64,000 nucleotides of DNA from Dermanyssus gallinae (taxonomy: Eukaryota; Arthropoda; Arachnida; Mesostigmata; Dermanyssidae): contig QVRM01005925.1 of assembly GCA_003439945.1 (NCBI GenBank), forward strand, positions 673,001-737,000. The letters run 5' to 3'. This document shows positions 1 through 12,609 of the stretch, in pieces; the stretch's first letter is position 1; each line of letters opens with the position of its first letter. The notes beneath the pieces are model-generated. The model saw nothing but the letters and a program-made list of their open reading frames with translations, did no database searches and had not been told where the DNA came from. Both the position numbers and the translations under genes were made by a program.

Positions 1-334
1 TGTCGCTTCTGGCAGTCTAGTCGTTCGGAGGTGGACGGACCGACCAGCCGACATTGTGCACCCCCGCCAGACTTCTACTCCCCCCGCCCTCCAGCTACTC
101 CCTGTCGTTCCTAGCAGTCGCCTTACTCGATGTGCCCGGCTCGCTTGTCGTCGTCGTACTTCAGCTAGCTTTTTCTATCCAGTTGGAGCAAGCGGCGGCC
201 GTGGGGTCCTTCGTACTGTCTTTCTAGATGACATATCTGCCTACCGCGGGCTGCGAGATCGTGAACTATATAGATGGATCCAGGAAGCGATCCAGGCCAC
301 CCTTGTCGCTGTCGTCGTCGTCGTTGTTCTTATT

Positions 335-449
335 GTTGTTGTTGTTGTCGCTGATCTTGTTGTTGTTGTCGCTGATGTTGTTGTTGTTGTCGCTGATGTT
401 GTTGTTGTTGTCGCTGATGTTGTTGTTGTTGTCGCTGATGTTGTTGTCG
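335..449. repeat. 21-bp minisatellite
   Basis: About five tandem copies of a 21-bp unit (four or five TTG triplets followed by TCGCTGATG). The CTGAT marker recurs at 351, 372, 393, 414 and 435, exactly 21 bases apart. Being a multiple of three it stays open in all forward frames, which explains the apparent valine- or leucine-rich reading frames across 56-574. On the minus strand it would read as a glutamine-rich (CAA) tract. I see no evidence that it is translated. Confidence 0.9.
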
Positions 450-599
450 CCCAGTCATCTTACTGCTATCTTCGACCACTTTTACCACGATCTCTAGTAT
501 GGCTACTATTTTGGCCAGGAGTTGCTGCTATTACTGGGAGTTTATCGTACTTAACGCAACGCGCCCGCGTGTAGTGTCAGCGCAGACTTATAGATAGAC

Positions 600-1381
600 A
601 AAAAAATTCAATTTTAATAAATTCAAATTAAATAGATTTTTAATGAGGTCTTTATAATTATAGACTATTATCGGTCGCCTACGGGCTTGGAATCGCCACG
701 AGGCGCCATATCTTGATTGAGGCATCTAGGGCCGGGCACGTTAAGTTATCTAAGGTTTCTCCAACAGCTCTTGTGACAGCTGCACAGCAGCCGACTCTCA
801 GCGGTATGATTGTATCATCTATTTTCAGTAAGCATCGCTCAATGGAAATTCAATCAACGACAGAGCGCACCGAACCAGTGATAACCCGGTAAGTGACAAC
901 CATTACTTGCGCTCTAGAGCCCCTAGATAAGGGTGGTCTACGACAATTGACGTATCGACCGCTGCCACTCCGGCTACTACAATTCTATGCCAGTTACTGG
1001 CTTAGCTCAATTTAAATGGCTATTTTTGGCTAAATAATAGTAACCTGACTATGTGCATATAGAATAAAGATATACGAGTATATACGTAGGGCAAAGTGAG
1101 TTGACCTTAGGTGCCGAACCGATCACTTCATAAATTACTGCTTCCATTAACTGCCTAATGAAGTGTACCATTAGTTAATCGTTGATTCATCGCGCACTGA
1201 CTGAATTCTATGTTTTTGTGAATACTACAGCCAATGCTACCGCCATTACGTCTCTCCCTCAAAAACGAAGCGGTGTTACGGCAGCTAACTTGCTTATCTC
1301 AGAGCATAATCCTTTTCCCCTGGACATGAGATACAAATAGTTGCTATAATTTGTTATTGTCTTTTGTTTCGTGCTTCCACC

Positions 1382-1388
<7 letters not shown>
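600..1388. other. unassigned non-coding stretch
   Basis: AT-rich sequence without a credible ORF, RNA gene or recognisable mobile element. Nothing supportable seen. Confidence 0.5.

Positions 1389-1479
<91 letters not shown>
1389..1479. repeat. (TA)n microsatellite
   Basis: Nearly pure (TA)n, roughly 45 units, with one TACATA interruption near the right end. Apparent ORFs here are the Tyr-Ile dipeptide artefact of the repeat. Confidence 0.97.
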
Positions 1480-3066
1480 CCGTCGACTGCTGGTGTACCG
1501 GCGTAATCTCGTGTTCGGTTGCTTTATCCTCTGGTGGAAGAGCCTTTTTTGGACCGATTGCCCCATGAGGACTAGTTTATGTAGTAGTTTAATTTATGCA
1601 ATCAAGCGCCAATTTGGGAAAGTGGCTGCGCAACTAGTTACAATACATCTTTATTAAAATATATGTTGCACAAGGCGACCACAGTCATCGCATTTTTGTA
1701 TGCGGTGCCCAGCCGCCAAGCAAAAGCTCAATTCGCAATATCTAATCTCGGTGTTTTGCTAGAGAGAACGGAATCTTTACAGAGTGTAAACGAAACCTTC
1801 ACATGCAATATCTGATCACATATTGTCAGATATTTTGTCATGTCGTGTAAAAGGTTTTTAAAGTCTAAAATCGATTTATTTCCTTTTTGTTGAACTTCTA
1901 AACCTTTTGTTGAATTTTGCAGATAGTAAGAAGTACCACCGCATCTTCTTGTACGGGCATACCATTCTTTGTAAGAAGAGGTTCTATCTCACATTTAACA
2001 TTTACTCGTTTGTTAGTATAACAGGAGAATTTCGATGCAGATTATAGATTATGAAACGCAATTTTCCAACCGTCTTCTTTGAGTGATGCGCGAGGTAGTT
2101 TAAACATTAAGGAAAGGCGCCGCATCTATGCTTTTTACGTAAACTGCGCTACCAGATTTGTCACGGATATGAACGCGGGCTGAAATGCAAAGCCCCGGCG
2201 CAAAGTAGTATGTCCGTTGCTGCATTTTATCCCTTTTTGTTTTGTGTTTTTATTTTATGTTACCGTTATATATCCTAGCCTTTATCTGTCGTACCACCAG
2301 ATTCATACCAGTGAACAACGGTGATTTTTGACTGCGATAGACGGCAAACAAATCACCTCAAAATTCGCCAGTGGGTCTAACATCATTAAATTGAAACCTT
2401 AGATACGACTAAATGTTGTGAGAGTTGTCATTTCTATAAATCATATTTTTTTCACCACTGTGTTACATCTACTGCAATACAATAACCAACGGCCGTGATA
2501 ACTGTTCATTTGCCGTAATTAAGCAGATTAGTTGGTGATAGGCTAATAAGTTAGTACTTGCTGTACTAAACTAAATACGTATGAATTTCGCGTGACAACA
2601 ATTCTATTTTTGATCTGTATAAAATAATAAAATAAATAAAGTTGTAGTAAACATAATACACACATCCGTTAGAGATATTTGATTGCAACGAGGCCTGTGC
2701 TTCAATTTCCATCTCTAATAACGATGTTACCCAACGCCCTCATTAGTGATGGTAAGTGATAACCGCAACAAGATAAAGTCCACTGTCTATTCCCTGTCGA
2801 TTCTATTTTCTTTCTTTCGAACGGTTATTTTTTATAATCGAAAACGCCTGTATTTGCACAAAGGAGTTTGTATATAACGCGGAGGATAAAATAAGTTTAA
2901 GGATTTGAGAACAACAGAAAAACTAGGTAGAAGCCTAAATGCTGCATTGGCGCACTCGTCGAGATACCCTATGGAATCGTACTGCTACACGTACTTTGAG
3001 GAATTTTATAAGAACACAAGCAGAATATTGGCTACAATAAGGTTACATTCCTCCTATTGCTGCTAG

Positions 3067-3070
<4 letters not shown>
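1480..3070. other. unassigned non-coding stretch
   Basis: Moderately AT-rich, no ORF of convincing composition, no RNA gene. Nothing supportable seen. Confidence 0.5.

Positions 3071-3115
<45 letters not shown>
3071..3115. repeat. (TA)n microsatellite
   Basis: Pure (TA)n of about 22 units between unrelated flanks. Confidence 0.97.
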
Positions 3116-3119
<4 letters not shown>

Positions 3120-5770
3120 GGGCACAATGAGGGGCTGCCTCGGCAAGCTCGACTGGTAGGTGTCCTCACAATCAAAAATACTACAAAGTCTATACAAAAC
3201 CCAGATTCGATGAGATTGGCGAGACATGTGTATGTAATCCTTGACTGAATATAAACCTGACTGAACCTTATCATATATAAAAAAAACACATCCTTCGGTA
3301 CAAGGATGACTATATAACGAACTTATCGTACGTATCCTCTCTTGCACCTTTCTAGGTAAATTTATTCAACGCCGTTGTGTCAAGAGGAAAGAAATGTTAA
3401 GCTTGTATAGAGAGTGCCGCTTGTTTTGGATAACGTAGAAAAAAACAGCTCTGAGCCAGTCCGAGCGACACGTGTACGCGGTGTTTATCGAGTTCAAGCT
3501 CGCGTTCGTCTCTGGATCGCCAACTCTTGTGATGCATAAGTTCGCAGAACTGAAAGTTTTATGGGGAGCGGCGTATACAGCTTTCATTACCTGGGAAAGA
3601 CTGACTGATTGAGTCAAATTATATAACCAACCTCCACGGAGCGATACAAACCCTTCTCTTGTACGCAATGGCTGTCTACATTTTATAGAGGATCTTCGAA
3701 AAACATTCAAGCTCCACGAAAGTGACACATATTCTAAGCTTTTAGAAACGAACGGGAGCAAGCAATAGCAGAGGTGGATGAGTCGTTCTTCGGAACAGCC
3801 GCCATGACAACTGCCATGTGTGAAAGCAAGCGATTATTTCAAATCGGATTGTGATAGCGACATTTTTCGTACACGTGTTTCATCACATAGTCTGCTAGAC
3901 GGATGCATACGATGAATTTACAAACGATTGCATGTGTAAATATTATCAAATAGCATGCTGTAAATAATTGTGCTAACACTTGTGCCCACATCTTAGTATC
4001 GATTAACAAATTAACTCACAATGCATACTACTGATGGCGCCAAGTGTCTCGGGTATGTGCATAATGTACATACACGACATTGATAGATCAAACAAAATTG
4101 TACTGTGTATTCACAACGTATACGCGAACGTTCGTTGTGACTCAAATTTGTTTACAAGCATCAGACGCAACTTGTACAAAAATTGTATATATATACCGTT
4201 AATTTGTGACATTACTTGGATAACAATACTCGCATATTGTTATTAGGGGTGGAATCCTTAGGAATGTTAAAAGCAAAATTTAGGTACTGCTCAGAATGAT
4301 GAACCCATTTTGTTGTGTTTGACATTAAATGGCCCAGCTCCGTTTCTGGAACTTGTCCGGCGTGTCGCACACTCAGCGTCGATAACCGGTCTATTCGCAC
4401 TTAGAGCCGCCGAAATAGCAGGAACTCCACGAGTCTCCGGTCACACGCTGTTAAAAAAGGTTTGCGCAGCGGGTACAGCGTAGCATTTACCTTCTTAAAT
4501 GCTGCGCTGTGCCCGACGGTCAACCCCAGATAGAGCAGATGCCGAGGGGAGTCGCTGCTTGATGATCTCCGTTAATGAGCTAGATTAATCTATACACGGT
4601 GAGATAGATAAGATATAATCTAATGCGCATCCGCGGTGTAGAGGCTTATTTAGGTGTATTGTTTATCTGTGGAGCGAAATCATCTACCTATCAGGCTGCT
4701 GGCGTAACGTGACGTTGTAAGCTGCGACGCGTAAAACTTCGTGGGCAGTAAAAACACTGGGCCATGTCCCCTGGGTACCAAATCTAATTAGCCTGCTTTC
4801 CCTGCATCGGTATGATTGTCCGAACCTGCCCATAGTCGCCAAAAACAGGGTTGTTTGTCGCTGGATGGACTGGCGTAGCAATTGTACCAGTAGCAACACG
4901 GGCAGCGTGACGGTGAGAAAGTTGTTAAACGTGGACGCGGCTCGAAGCAGCAAAGGGCTGCCTCGCGCCCAACAATCATTCGGAACGAGGGAACTCGGGA
5001 TATTAAAATCAAACGAAACCAGTCGAAAGTCGTTGTTAGTCCTTATTGTTGTTATCCGCTTTCTTGGCTCTACAGGACAGTGTAGTAGTGACCCTGTATC
5101 GCCTCCGACGTCGCCCTTGGGGTGACGCCTTGGCGCGCTGCAAAGGCGGACTCAGCCCACACCGAAGAAGCAAAGCCCATACCAAAGGGGCTTTTGGGTC
5201 ACGGTTTGGGTACGACTCAGCAGTAAGCCGAAACGCTACCGGTTGCTGCTGTGCAAACATGATAGGATTTGAAGCTGCTCGGAAATATTGCTATCGTTAT
5301 ATCTGTCCTCGCCAAGGTCGACAGCGTACCGCACTCAACTACGATAAGGGAAAGAGTCGGACAGGAGAGGTCAAAGGGAGAGGAGCCAGGTCTGAGAAAA
5401 TGACCTACAAGCTACCGATTATTCTCACATGAAAGATTATTCTCACATTCTCGTCTGAACTAACCGATTAAGCGTTACGTCGTATTGAGGAGGACACTAA
5501 ACACCAACATTCATCTCAAATTGTGCTACATTTTGTGCTGATCTGCGCAGCAAGCAAAGCCCTAGTTGAGCACGTTGTGCGACGTGCGGCCAAAAACGTG
5601 CGGTTATCTTTCTGCTCATCATAATGATAAACGTGACTATATGATCACTGCCGACGTTACGGCTGCTGCTGCTACGGGTACGCGTGGTTTGCTGCTGTGG
5701 ATGTGTTTTTTTTATTATAGAAATGTATATAGCCCTTTATTCGGCACTTTGGGGTGCCCTTCTTTTGTAT
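3116..5770. other. unassigned stretch with short random ORFs
   Basis: Contains several open frames of 60-130 codons on both strands, for example minus 3366-3761 and plus 5046-5432. None shows a recognisable domain or motif. The composition becomes GC-richer around 4.9-5.4 kb, which may mark an old unrecognised insertion. I do not call a gene. Confidence 0.4.
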
Positions 5771-5967
<197 letters not shown>

Positions 5968-6592
5968 GTAGATTTAGGTAAGGTGAGTCTACCTATATAG
6001 TTGTTTTAGTGAAATATAGCGGCCCTAATTATATTTCACTAATTTTAACTTCTATATAGGTAAAGTGTATACACTGGCTACAAAACCCAGACAGTGCATA
6101 CATTGTATACTATCGGTGTATCGATACGCTTTGTTTTGCTCTAAAATCGAACACTGCGTAGAGAATACAATAAGCAACGATATATTGGGCAGCCATATCG
6201 TGTTTTTAAACCACTATATATTTTAATTGACTACCTACATACCTACTATATATTTGTAATAGATGCTTCAATTCCACTGAATCGAAGAGACAGCAATTAA
6301 TCTGTCTGATGCTAGTCTTCCATCTAATTACCACAAATATATATCTTAAACCGACACTACTATTGTACATATTAATGTGCAATTGTTAACTTCTACTTTT
6401 GACGCTATTTTGCATAAATACAGTACGTGACAAAATATGACATAGTGCTCCCTGGGTAGAGACGAACAGAATGATGGTCTAAAGACCGCTTCATTTTAGC
6501 GATTTTAACAACAACATCTGCGTAAAATCGCGCCATCGTTCGCGTACAAGACTTTTAAAGAAATCTTACCACCGCTGTGGACCAAGACAACG
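5968..6592 (+). other. probable 5' UTR / upstream region of the R2-type element
   Basis: About 600 bp between the (TA)n array and the retrotransposon ATG. It holds no ORF. At its left end is a nested hairpin (5990-6062): an outer 11-bp perfect stem (5990-6000 with 6052-6062) and an inner 13-bp perfect stem (6006-6018 with 6030-6042). The exact 5' end of the retroelement cannot be fixed from one copy; the hairpin may belong to it or to a separate small insertion. Confidence 0.4.
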
Positions 6593-9500
6593 ATGGCATC
6601 ACGTGACGGCAGCAACACCGCCGGAAGACTCAGCTGCCAGACTTGCGGGCGAGTATGCAAATCTGGCGCGGGCCTCGCGAGCCACATTAGAGTGACTCAC
6701 AATCAACGAGAAGTTCGTGCCACCTTCCAAACTCCTAACCGATCACAGACTAATAATTTGATTTTAAGTTCCTCACAAAATGACACTGCTGCTTCTAATG
6801 ATAATTGTAACCCCCCTAGTACTTCACGCGTCTCCCAGCCAAATTGTAAATGTCCATCTAGTACTTGCTTAAAGGTCTTTAATTCTAAATCAGGTCTTAA
6901 TTTACACCGTCGTCGTGCCCATCCGGACGAATATAATGAGAACATTTTAGCCCCCCCCTCTAAGAAGGCCAGATGGAACCCACAAGACCGTGAACTTTTA
7001 GCAACATTAGAAGCAGATTTTATATTAGATAATAATAACGAAACTCCTAGAGAAATTGACCACCTTTTAGCTACTAATTTTAACTCACGCACACCTGGGG
7101 CGATTAGGGGCCAACGTAATTCTCAGGCGCATAAGGATCTGGTAGAGGACCTCCTTAAAAAGAGGTCTCTCCTGGATTCCAACCTTGACGGATCTGAGCT
7201 TCCTGAGCGTAGTCGGCCTCGATACTCTGAATCAGATGGCCCCTATAATCCATCCCAAAAAGATATTATTATATCTAAAATACAAGCCCTCACAAACACA
7301 TTTCCCAAACGCAACATAATTTCAACAGACCTTACTCATCTGTCAAATATAATTTGCTCAGGTGAGGACCACACTATCGCCTTAAACGAATTTCTGAACA
7401 AACATTTTACACACACTGTCCGACGTCGTGCCTTTAGAGAAACACCTTCCACTGAAGCGCGAGTATCTAAAAGGCAACAGCGACGTCAAGACTACGCAAC
7501 CACTCAAAAACTTTTTAGCCAAAACCGATCCAAATGCGCTCATGAGGTGCTGGACGGCAAACACACCATACACAACATGCAGGCCACCGAAGTTGTAAAA
7601 CACTGGGCCAACACGATGACACAACCACCCCCTGAACCACTCCCTTGCCCCGTATACACTCCCAACTCTGATCTTTTTGAGGTTTCCCTCCCTATCTCCC
7701 TAAAGGAAACCCACGCAGCTCTCCGCGGACCTTCTAAAGCACTAGGCTTGGACGGGATTTGTCTTTCGTCCCTCCGTAAACTCCCGTTAGAAGTAGTCTG
7801 TTGTATTCTTAACATACTAATAATTAGCGATATTGCCTCAGCCCATAAAACTGCTCGCTTAGCGTTCATCCCTAAAATTAACAATGCCACATCCCCAAGC
7901 GATCTGCGACCCCTATCTATTAGTTCATACTTACAACGAACGCTTAACAAAATTCTCTCTAGACGCCTCCAGAACTCTATTAAGCTTCTCCCAATCCAGC
8001 GAGCGTTTCTCCCCTATAATGGTACCTTCGAGAATCTTGCGGTTCTGGATGGTATCCTTAACGATGCCAAGTCTGCAGGACGTGAGCTCAGACTTGCCTC
8101 AATCGACCTCCGTAAGGCGTTCGACATGGTGAGTCATGACTCCGTCCTGTGGTCACTCCGGACTCGCGGATACCCGGAGGTATTCATTAACTATATCGAA
8201 CGCTTGTACCTCTCATCTAAAACTCTCATAGAATTTGGACAAGAATGTCGCACATTTCGGCCAACTAGGGGTGTTAGGCAGGGAGATCCTCTGTCCCCCC
8301 TCTTATTTAATCTAGTTCTCGACGACATTCTTTCAAAATTAGACCAAACTAATATCGGGTACCAACTTACTGATGACTTCCGCCTTATGGGCTTAGCCTT
8401 TGCGGATGATCTCATCCTCCTAGCCTCCACGAAATCCACTCTCCAACGGCTCCTTAATATTGCAGACCCACTTTTAAAATCCCGAGGCCTTGAAATTAAT
8501 ACTAATAAAAGCTTTACTATCTCCCACCTATTTAATATAAAGGAAAGTAAAGTTTTTATCAATACCGTATCAGAATTTAACGTTGGAGATCGGCAATTGC
8601 CAGCTAAAGGTATAAGCGATCGATGGAGATATCTTGGAGTCGACTTTGACAGCAATGGCAGAGTTGACTCCACCAAGTATATACTCCTTAACTTACTCAA
8701 CAGACTCACGATAGCTCCCCTTAAACCCCACCAAAGACTCATATTTTTGAAAGACTTTCTCATTCCCCGTCTCCTATATAAACTGGTCTCCGGTCCCAGA
8801 CCATCTTACGCACTCCTTAGTGACCTAGATAAAGAGATCAGAAAGGTTGTTAAGTCGAAATGGCTTAAGCTCGAAAACTCGGTGCCGAACGCCTACCTGT
8901 ACACGCACACAGCACACGGCGGTCTGGACATCCCCTGCCTCCAAACATTCATTCCCAGAATCCGCCTCTCCCGCCTGACAGCACTACAACACTCCACGCA
9001 CCTTGGGGTCCAATGGATGCTAACCACCGAGCACTTTAAAAAAGATCTTGCGAAAACAAGACTTCTTTGCGAGCGCTTGGGAACCTCCATTGAGACCGCT
9101 ACACAAGAGACCGATTACTGGTCTCAACAACTACACAACACGTTCGATGGGGCACATTTTAAAAAAGCACACGAAACGCCCTTTGTACATTACTGGATTA
9201 AGGGTATGCCCTACCTATCTGGTAAGGAGTATTTAAACCTACTAAAGCTCAGGATCAACGCACTACCAACGCGTGCCAGATTGGCCAGGGGACGCCCGGG
9301 CTACAACAAACGTTGTAGGCACGGGTGTCATGCGCCTGAGACGTTGGCTCATGTCGCTCAGATGTGCGATATAACACACAAACAAACCATAAAGAGACAT
9401 GACGACGTCTGTGATCGCGTGGCGCGTCTTCTCCGCGAAAGGGGTCATGAGGTGGTTCGTGAGCGAGTATTCCGTCGACCGGGCGCACCGGGTCTAAGGC

Positions 9501-9859
9501 CCGACCTCGTATTAACAACACCTACCGAGGTCTGGGTTTTAGATGCCGAGGTTTGCGGCCCGAACCGGGACCTGGCAAAAGCACGGCAAGACAAGATCGC
9601 CAAATATGACGTCGAGTTCCTAAGAGCGGCGCTCCCCTACCCGCAAAAACCTCGCAGATTCGGATCCATCACTATCTCTATGAGTGGTGTATGGGACTCC
9701 GAATCTGCGAGGACGCTCTTGGGGCTCGGCGTCACGAAGAGGAATCTTATGGATCTCACCGTTTTAACTTTGCAAGGAACCTTGAGGGTATATCGCTCGC
9801 ACCGGATCCATAAGAGCGGGGGCTACCATCAAGCAAGGACACGGACAACTGATTCTTAA
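6593..9859 (+). CDS. R2-type non-LTR retrotransposon polyprotein (zinc fingers, RT, restriction-like endonuclease)
   Basis: Single uninterrupted ORF of 1088 residues. Two N-terminal C2H2 fingers are visible: C15, C18, H31, H36 and C87, C92, H105, H110, the DNA-binding arrangement of R2-group elements. A basic linker (about 295-320) precedes the reverse transcriptase, which has a LRPLSI block, a GVRQGDPLSPLLF block and the catalytic FADD at residues 603-606. After the thumb, a CCHC-like cluster (about 905-923) leads into the PD-(D/E)XK restriction-like endonuclease, with RPDLV, VWVLDAEV and a downstream K-x2-KY. This layout is diagnostic of R2-clade elements, which nick the target and prime cDNA on it. 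Length and lack of stops suggest a young, possibly active copy. The ATG at 6593 lies just before the first finger. Unlike classical R2 it is not in 28S rDNA: both ends run into (TA)n. Element identity is secure; the clade rests on motif reading only. Confidence 0.93.
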   Translation: MASRDGSNTAGRLSCQTCGRVCKSGAGLASHIRVTHNQREVRATFQTPNRSQTNNLILSSSQNDTAASNDNCNPPSTSRVSQPNCKCPSSTCLKVFNSKSGLNLHRRRAHPDEYNENILAPPSKKARWNPQDRELLATLEADFILDNNNETPREIDHLLATNFNSRTPGAIRGQRNSQAHKDLVEDLLKKRSLLDSNLDGSELPERSRPRYSESDGPYNPSQKDIIISKIQALTNTFPKRNIISTDLTHLSNIICSGEDHTIALNEFLNKHFTHTVRRRAFRETPSTEARVSKRQQRRQDYATTQKLFSQNRSKCAHEVLDGKHTIHNMQATEVVKHWANTMTQPPPEPLPCPVYTPNSDLFEVSLPISLKETHAALRGPSKALGLDGICLSSLRKLPLEVVCCILNILIISDIASAHKTARLAFIPKINNATSPSDLRPLSISSYLQRTLNKILSRRLQNSIKLLPIQRAFLPYNGTFENLAVLDGILNDAKSAGRELRLASIDLRKAFDMVSHDSVLWSLRTRGYPEVFINYIERLYLSSKTLIEFGQECRTFRPTRGVRQGDPLSPLLFNLVLDDILSKLDQTNIGYQLTDDFRLMGLAFADDLILLASTKSTLQRLLNIADPLLKSRGLEINTNKSFTISHLFNIKESKVFINTVSEFNVGDRQLPAKGISDRWRYLGVDFDSNGRVDSTKYILLNLLNRLTIAPLKPHQRLIFLKDFLIPRLLYKLVSGPRPSYALLSDLDKEIRKVVKSKWLKLENSVPNAYLYTHTAHGGLDIPCLQTFIPRIRLSRLTALQHSTHLGVQWMLTTEHFKKDLAKTRLLCERLGTSIETATQETDYWSQQLHNTFDGAHFKKAHETPFVHYWIKGMPYLSGKEYLNLLKLRINALPTRARLARGRPGYNKRCRHGCHAPETLAHVAQMCDITHKQTIKRHDDVCDRVARLLRERGHEVVRERVFRRPGAPGLRPDLVLTTPTEVWVLDAEVCGPNRDLAKARQDKIAKYDVEFLRAALPYPQKPRRFGSITISMSGVWDSESARTLLGLGVTKRNLMDLTVLTLQGTLRVYRSHRIHKSGGYHQARTRTTDS

Positions 9860-9955
9860 CTTCACGTGACACCTTTTTATTACCATTTTTATTAAGGCGA
9901 GCACTGCCGAGTGTGCAAACGTATTGTAAATGATTAATAAATCATCACAATATTT

Positions 9956-9957
<2 letters not shown>
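9860..9957 (+). other. 3' UTR of the R2-type element
   Basis: About 100 bp from the stop codon to the start of (TA)n, including a short self-complementary piece near 9930-9947 (GATTAATAAATC). There is no poly(A) tail, as is usual for R2-type elements; the sequence passes directly into (TA)n, so the target junction lies at or within the array. Confidence 0.6.

Positions 9958-9997
<40 letters not shown>
9958..9997. repeat. (TA)n array at the 3' end of the R2-type element
   Basis: About 20 TA units with one TACATA interruption, immediately after the retroelement 3' UTR. Together with 5771-5967 it brackets the element. Confidence 0.93.
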
Positions 9998-9998
<1 letters not shown>

Positions 9999-11257
9999 CC
10001 CTTCGGGAAAATATATTATTTACACTACTAGTTTAAACAGTACGTCAAGTAAAAAAATATCGGCTCCTAAACACGACTGCGCCGTAATGTTTTACATCAA
10101 TTAATAATAATAATAATGTTGATACAACAACTTAAACACAAATTGACACACGGACACAAATTTGGTAAAAGCATCACAATTGTTTGCTTAACGTAACGTA
10201 TTTGAAATTTTTTTTATGGCCCTGTAGATTTATGGACCCAGAAATGTGTATATTTATATATTTTATGGCGTCGTGGGTTAATTAATTTGCAGATTACATG
10301 CTAAAATATATATATATACCGTATGCATACGAAGTTTATGCTCGCATATCACTAGAGAGGTAGTGCAGTATAGAAAACCACAAATAGTTGACCTATGTAA
10401 ACTCAATCAAATGAAATAAGTGATAATGGTGATGACATGATGGTATCGATTATTTTGCCTAAACAGGTGGCATCCTTTACACGATATTGGCGGTACCGTA
10501 TGGTACATCACTTATAGAGACTGCGACACAGCACAAACTGTCGACATGTGTTATTGTTGTCTTATTTTTAGAGTTGGTGTTGCTATCCTAGTTGACGTTT
10601 ATTTACTCCCATACTTGCATACAAGTATTTATCTCAATTGCAGTTAGACAGACGCTTAAAAATAAATTAGACCTATGACATTCCCTAGATAAACAGCCAC
10701 TAAATAAGAATGCGTATTATTTGAAAGTTGAATTGTGTTTGAGAGGACACGTATGTCCTTTCAAGTATGTACTCTAAAAATGTTAGAAACGTAACGTATG
10801 TACTTCTAGTTGGTTCTCTCGATCTGTTTCAGACAGATTTTTTGTGCAGATTGCCAACTGGTAGAGTTGTTGTTTTTGTCTCAATTTGTTGCTTTGTGTT
10901 GAGCCAACGTTGTCGATATTTCGGCTGTTGTGGAGCTGGCGCGTGCGTCATGCTGCCAATACAATCTTTCCGTTTGACCCAAGGAATCTCGTACTCAACT
11001 CTAGCAGAGGCATTGACGGCGCTGCACAATTTTGGCATGAGCAAAGCCGACAGTATCGGCCTTTCTAATAGAATCTACCCACAGACCCCCTTAACGACCT
11101 CGACTTTTTTTGTGTTCCCATTTGCTTTATATGTTTGACAGGTTCTCCGCTTATTACTTAACCTGATATTTCAACATTTTGTCTCAGAGCCAAGCTGGGC
11201 TGAGCGGATAGTCCAGGTCTCCTTTTATTGGTACTCTAAAATTTTGGTGGTCCAATC
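9998..11257. other. unassigned non-coding stretch
   Basis: AT-rich with short TA runs near 10305. An open frame at 10767-11138 has no recognisable domain. Nothing else supportable. Confidence 0.45.
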
Positions 11258-11462
11258 ACCGAGCAAGGTGGCTTAGCGGCAAGGCCTTTGCCTTGCATTC
11301 GGGAGGACTGGGTTCGAGACCCAGACCGGCCACTCTTAAATTGGTTTGCATGATGGTTTCCAATTTAGACAAGGTAAATGCCGGAGTGGAGTAAACTTAT
11401 CCATGACATGAAAAATCCATACACGGGCAATTGCCTTACGGGAAATCTTAAAAAAAAAAAAT
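11258..11462 (+). repeat. tRNA-derived SINE
   Basis: About 200 bp beginning with a tRNA-like head. A TGGCTTAGCGG A-box (near 11269) and a GGTTCGAGACC B-box (near 11311) form an internal Pol III promoter, with an acceptor-like GGCC/GGCCAC context. The tRNA-unrelated body ends in an A-rich tail at about 11449-11461. A functional tRNA is unlikely because the acceptor and anticodon arms do not close well and the unit continues into body plus poly(A). Target-site duplications are not obvious. Confidence 0.72.
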
Positions 11463-12596
11463 CAAGCGCCTGCTATGCCTGTGAACAGCCGACGCTCATT
11501 ACGCCGGCATTTTCTTGAGCACGCCAAGTGCCCATCTGGCGCTCAAGTGTTTAAGCTTAAAATAGGTTTCTCAGTATTCACTGAGCTTAATAGATCTGAC
11601 ATTACCATCTTTATTCTATTATATATATATATATATATATATATGATATCGGTACCTATTTGTCTGTCTCCATATCCTGGCTACGGAAATTTTAGAATCG
11701 CAATCTTTTAATTTTTTTATCATTTAGTAGTTTAGGGCAACAAAGCTGAGACTGGAAGGCATTTCCTGAACTCCTGGTAAATCGGCTACACGTTTGTAGA
11801 CCGTCTTAGAAAGCGTGTCGTTGGTGTAGATCATAAAGGTCTACTTAAACTATACTCGCTCTATTTTGTAAATTCTCTGTATCATACAGTCACGGTATAG
11901 TGTGATCAGATTGTTCCGTTTATAAAATAATGTCAAGTCTTTATTTTATTATGTTGTTTTGCCTTGCAGCAGGTCGTAACTTTGGAAACTTTCTGGTGGG
12001 TGCCGCAAAGAACCAACTAACGAGTGAAGGGGCAGCTAAATTCCGAGAATTCATTGATAGAAAGTTGCTACGTTCATGTTGAGTTACGGTTCTACGGTAA
12101 ATCACTGCCACCACTCAGAAAAAAATTTCAAAAGCAGAGAAGCCTGAGGCATGTTATTAATATATATATGAATCCACCTCTACGCTAGAACAGTCATTTT
12201 ACAGACCATGTTTCAATTATCAACCGCAATACAAATAATACCCAAGCAGCCTTTAAAGAAATATGGACAGAACTGGTTCTTTGTTCCGTATGCATACACA
12301 TAATATTTTCTCGTTAGTCCTTTATAGATAATAGTTTTAACATGTACATTACCAGTAAGGCAGCTATTAAAGATATATAAAATTGTAGAAAATAGTTAAT
12401 TTGTCACACAATGAAAATCAGAATGAATTGGTCTAACGATTCAAAAGCTGTTTCAACATTAAGAAACGTCGCAAGAACCATGTTGTGTTCTTTCCCGGGC
12501 TTCACCACGTCGGAATCCACGTATGCTGGAGCTGTTGTAGTTGTGATATAAGCGTGGCATAAGGAACATTTTAATAGGTGTATTTTTGTCTTTTGT
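11463..12596. other. unassigned stretch with short (TA)n
   Basis: Includes a (TA)n tract at 11619-11644 and short TA runs near 12160 and 12597-12609. No convincing gene or RNA. Confidence 0.45.
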
Positions 12597-12609
12597 ATAT
12601 ATATATATA

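Noticed and set aside
56..574. Open frame of 172 codons rich in valine (and an overlapping leucine-rich frame)
   Set aside because: It is produced by the 21-bp minisatellite, whose period is a multiple of three; no start context, domain or plausible protein composition outside the repeat.
5046..5432. 128-codon open frame as a host gene
   Set aside because: No recognisable domain, overlapping frames on both strands of similar length, and no splice or promoter evidence.
9958..10060. 28S rDNA flank expected for an R2 element
   Set aside because: Neither side shows the conserved R2 28S target sequence; both sides are (TA)n.
11265..11340. Possible functional tRNA gene
   Set aside because: A and B boxes are good, but the cloverleaf does not close properly and the unit continues into a SINE body with an A-rich tail.
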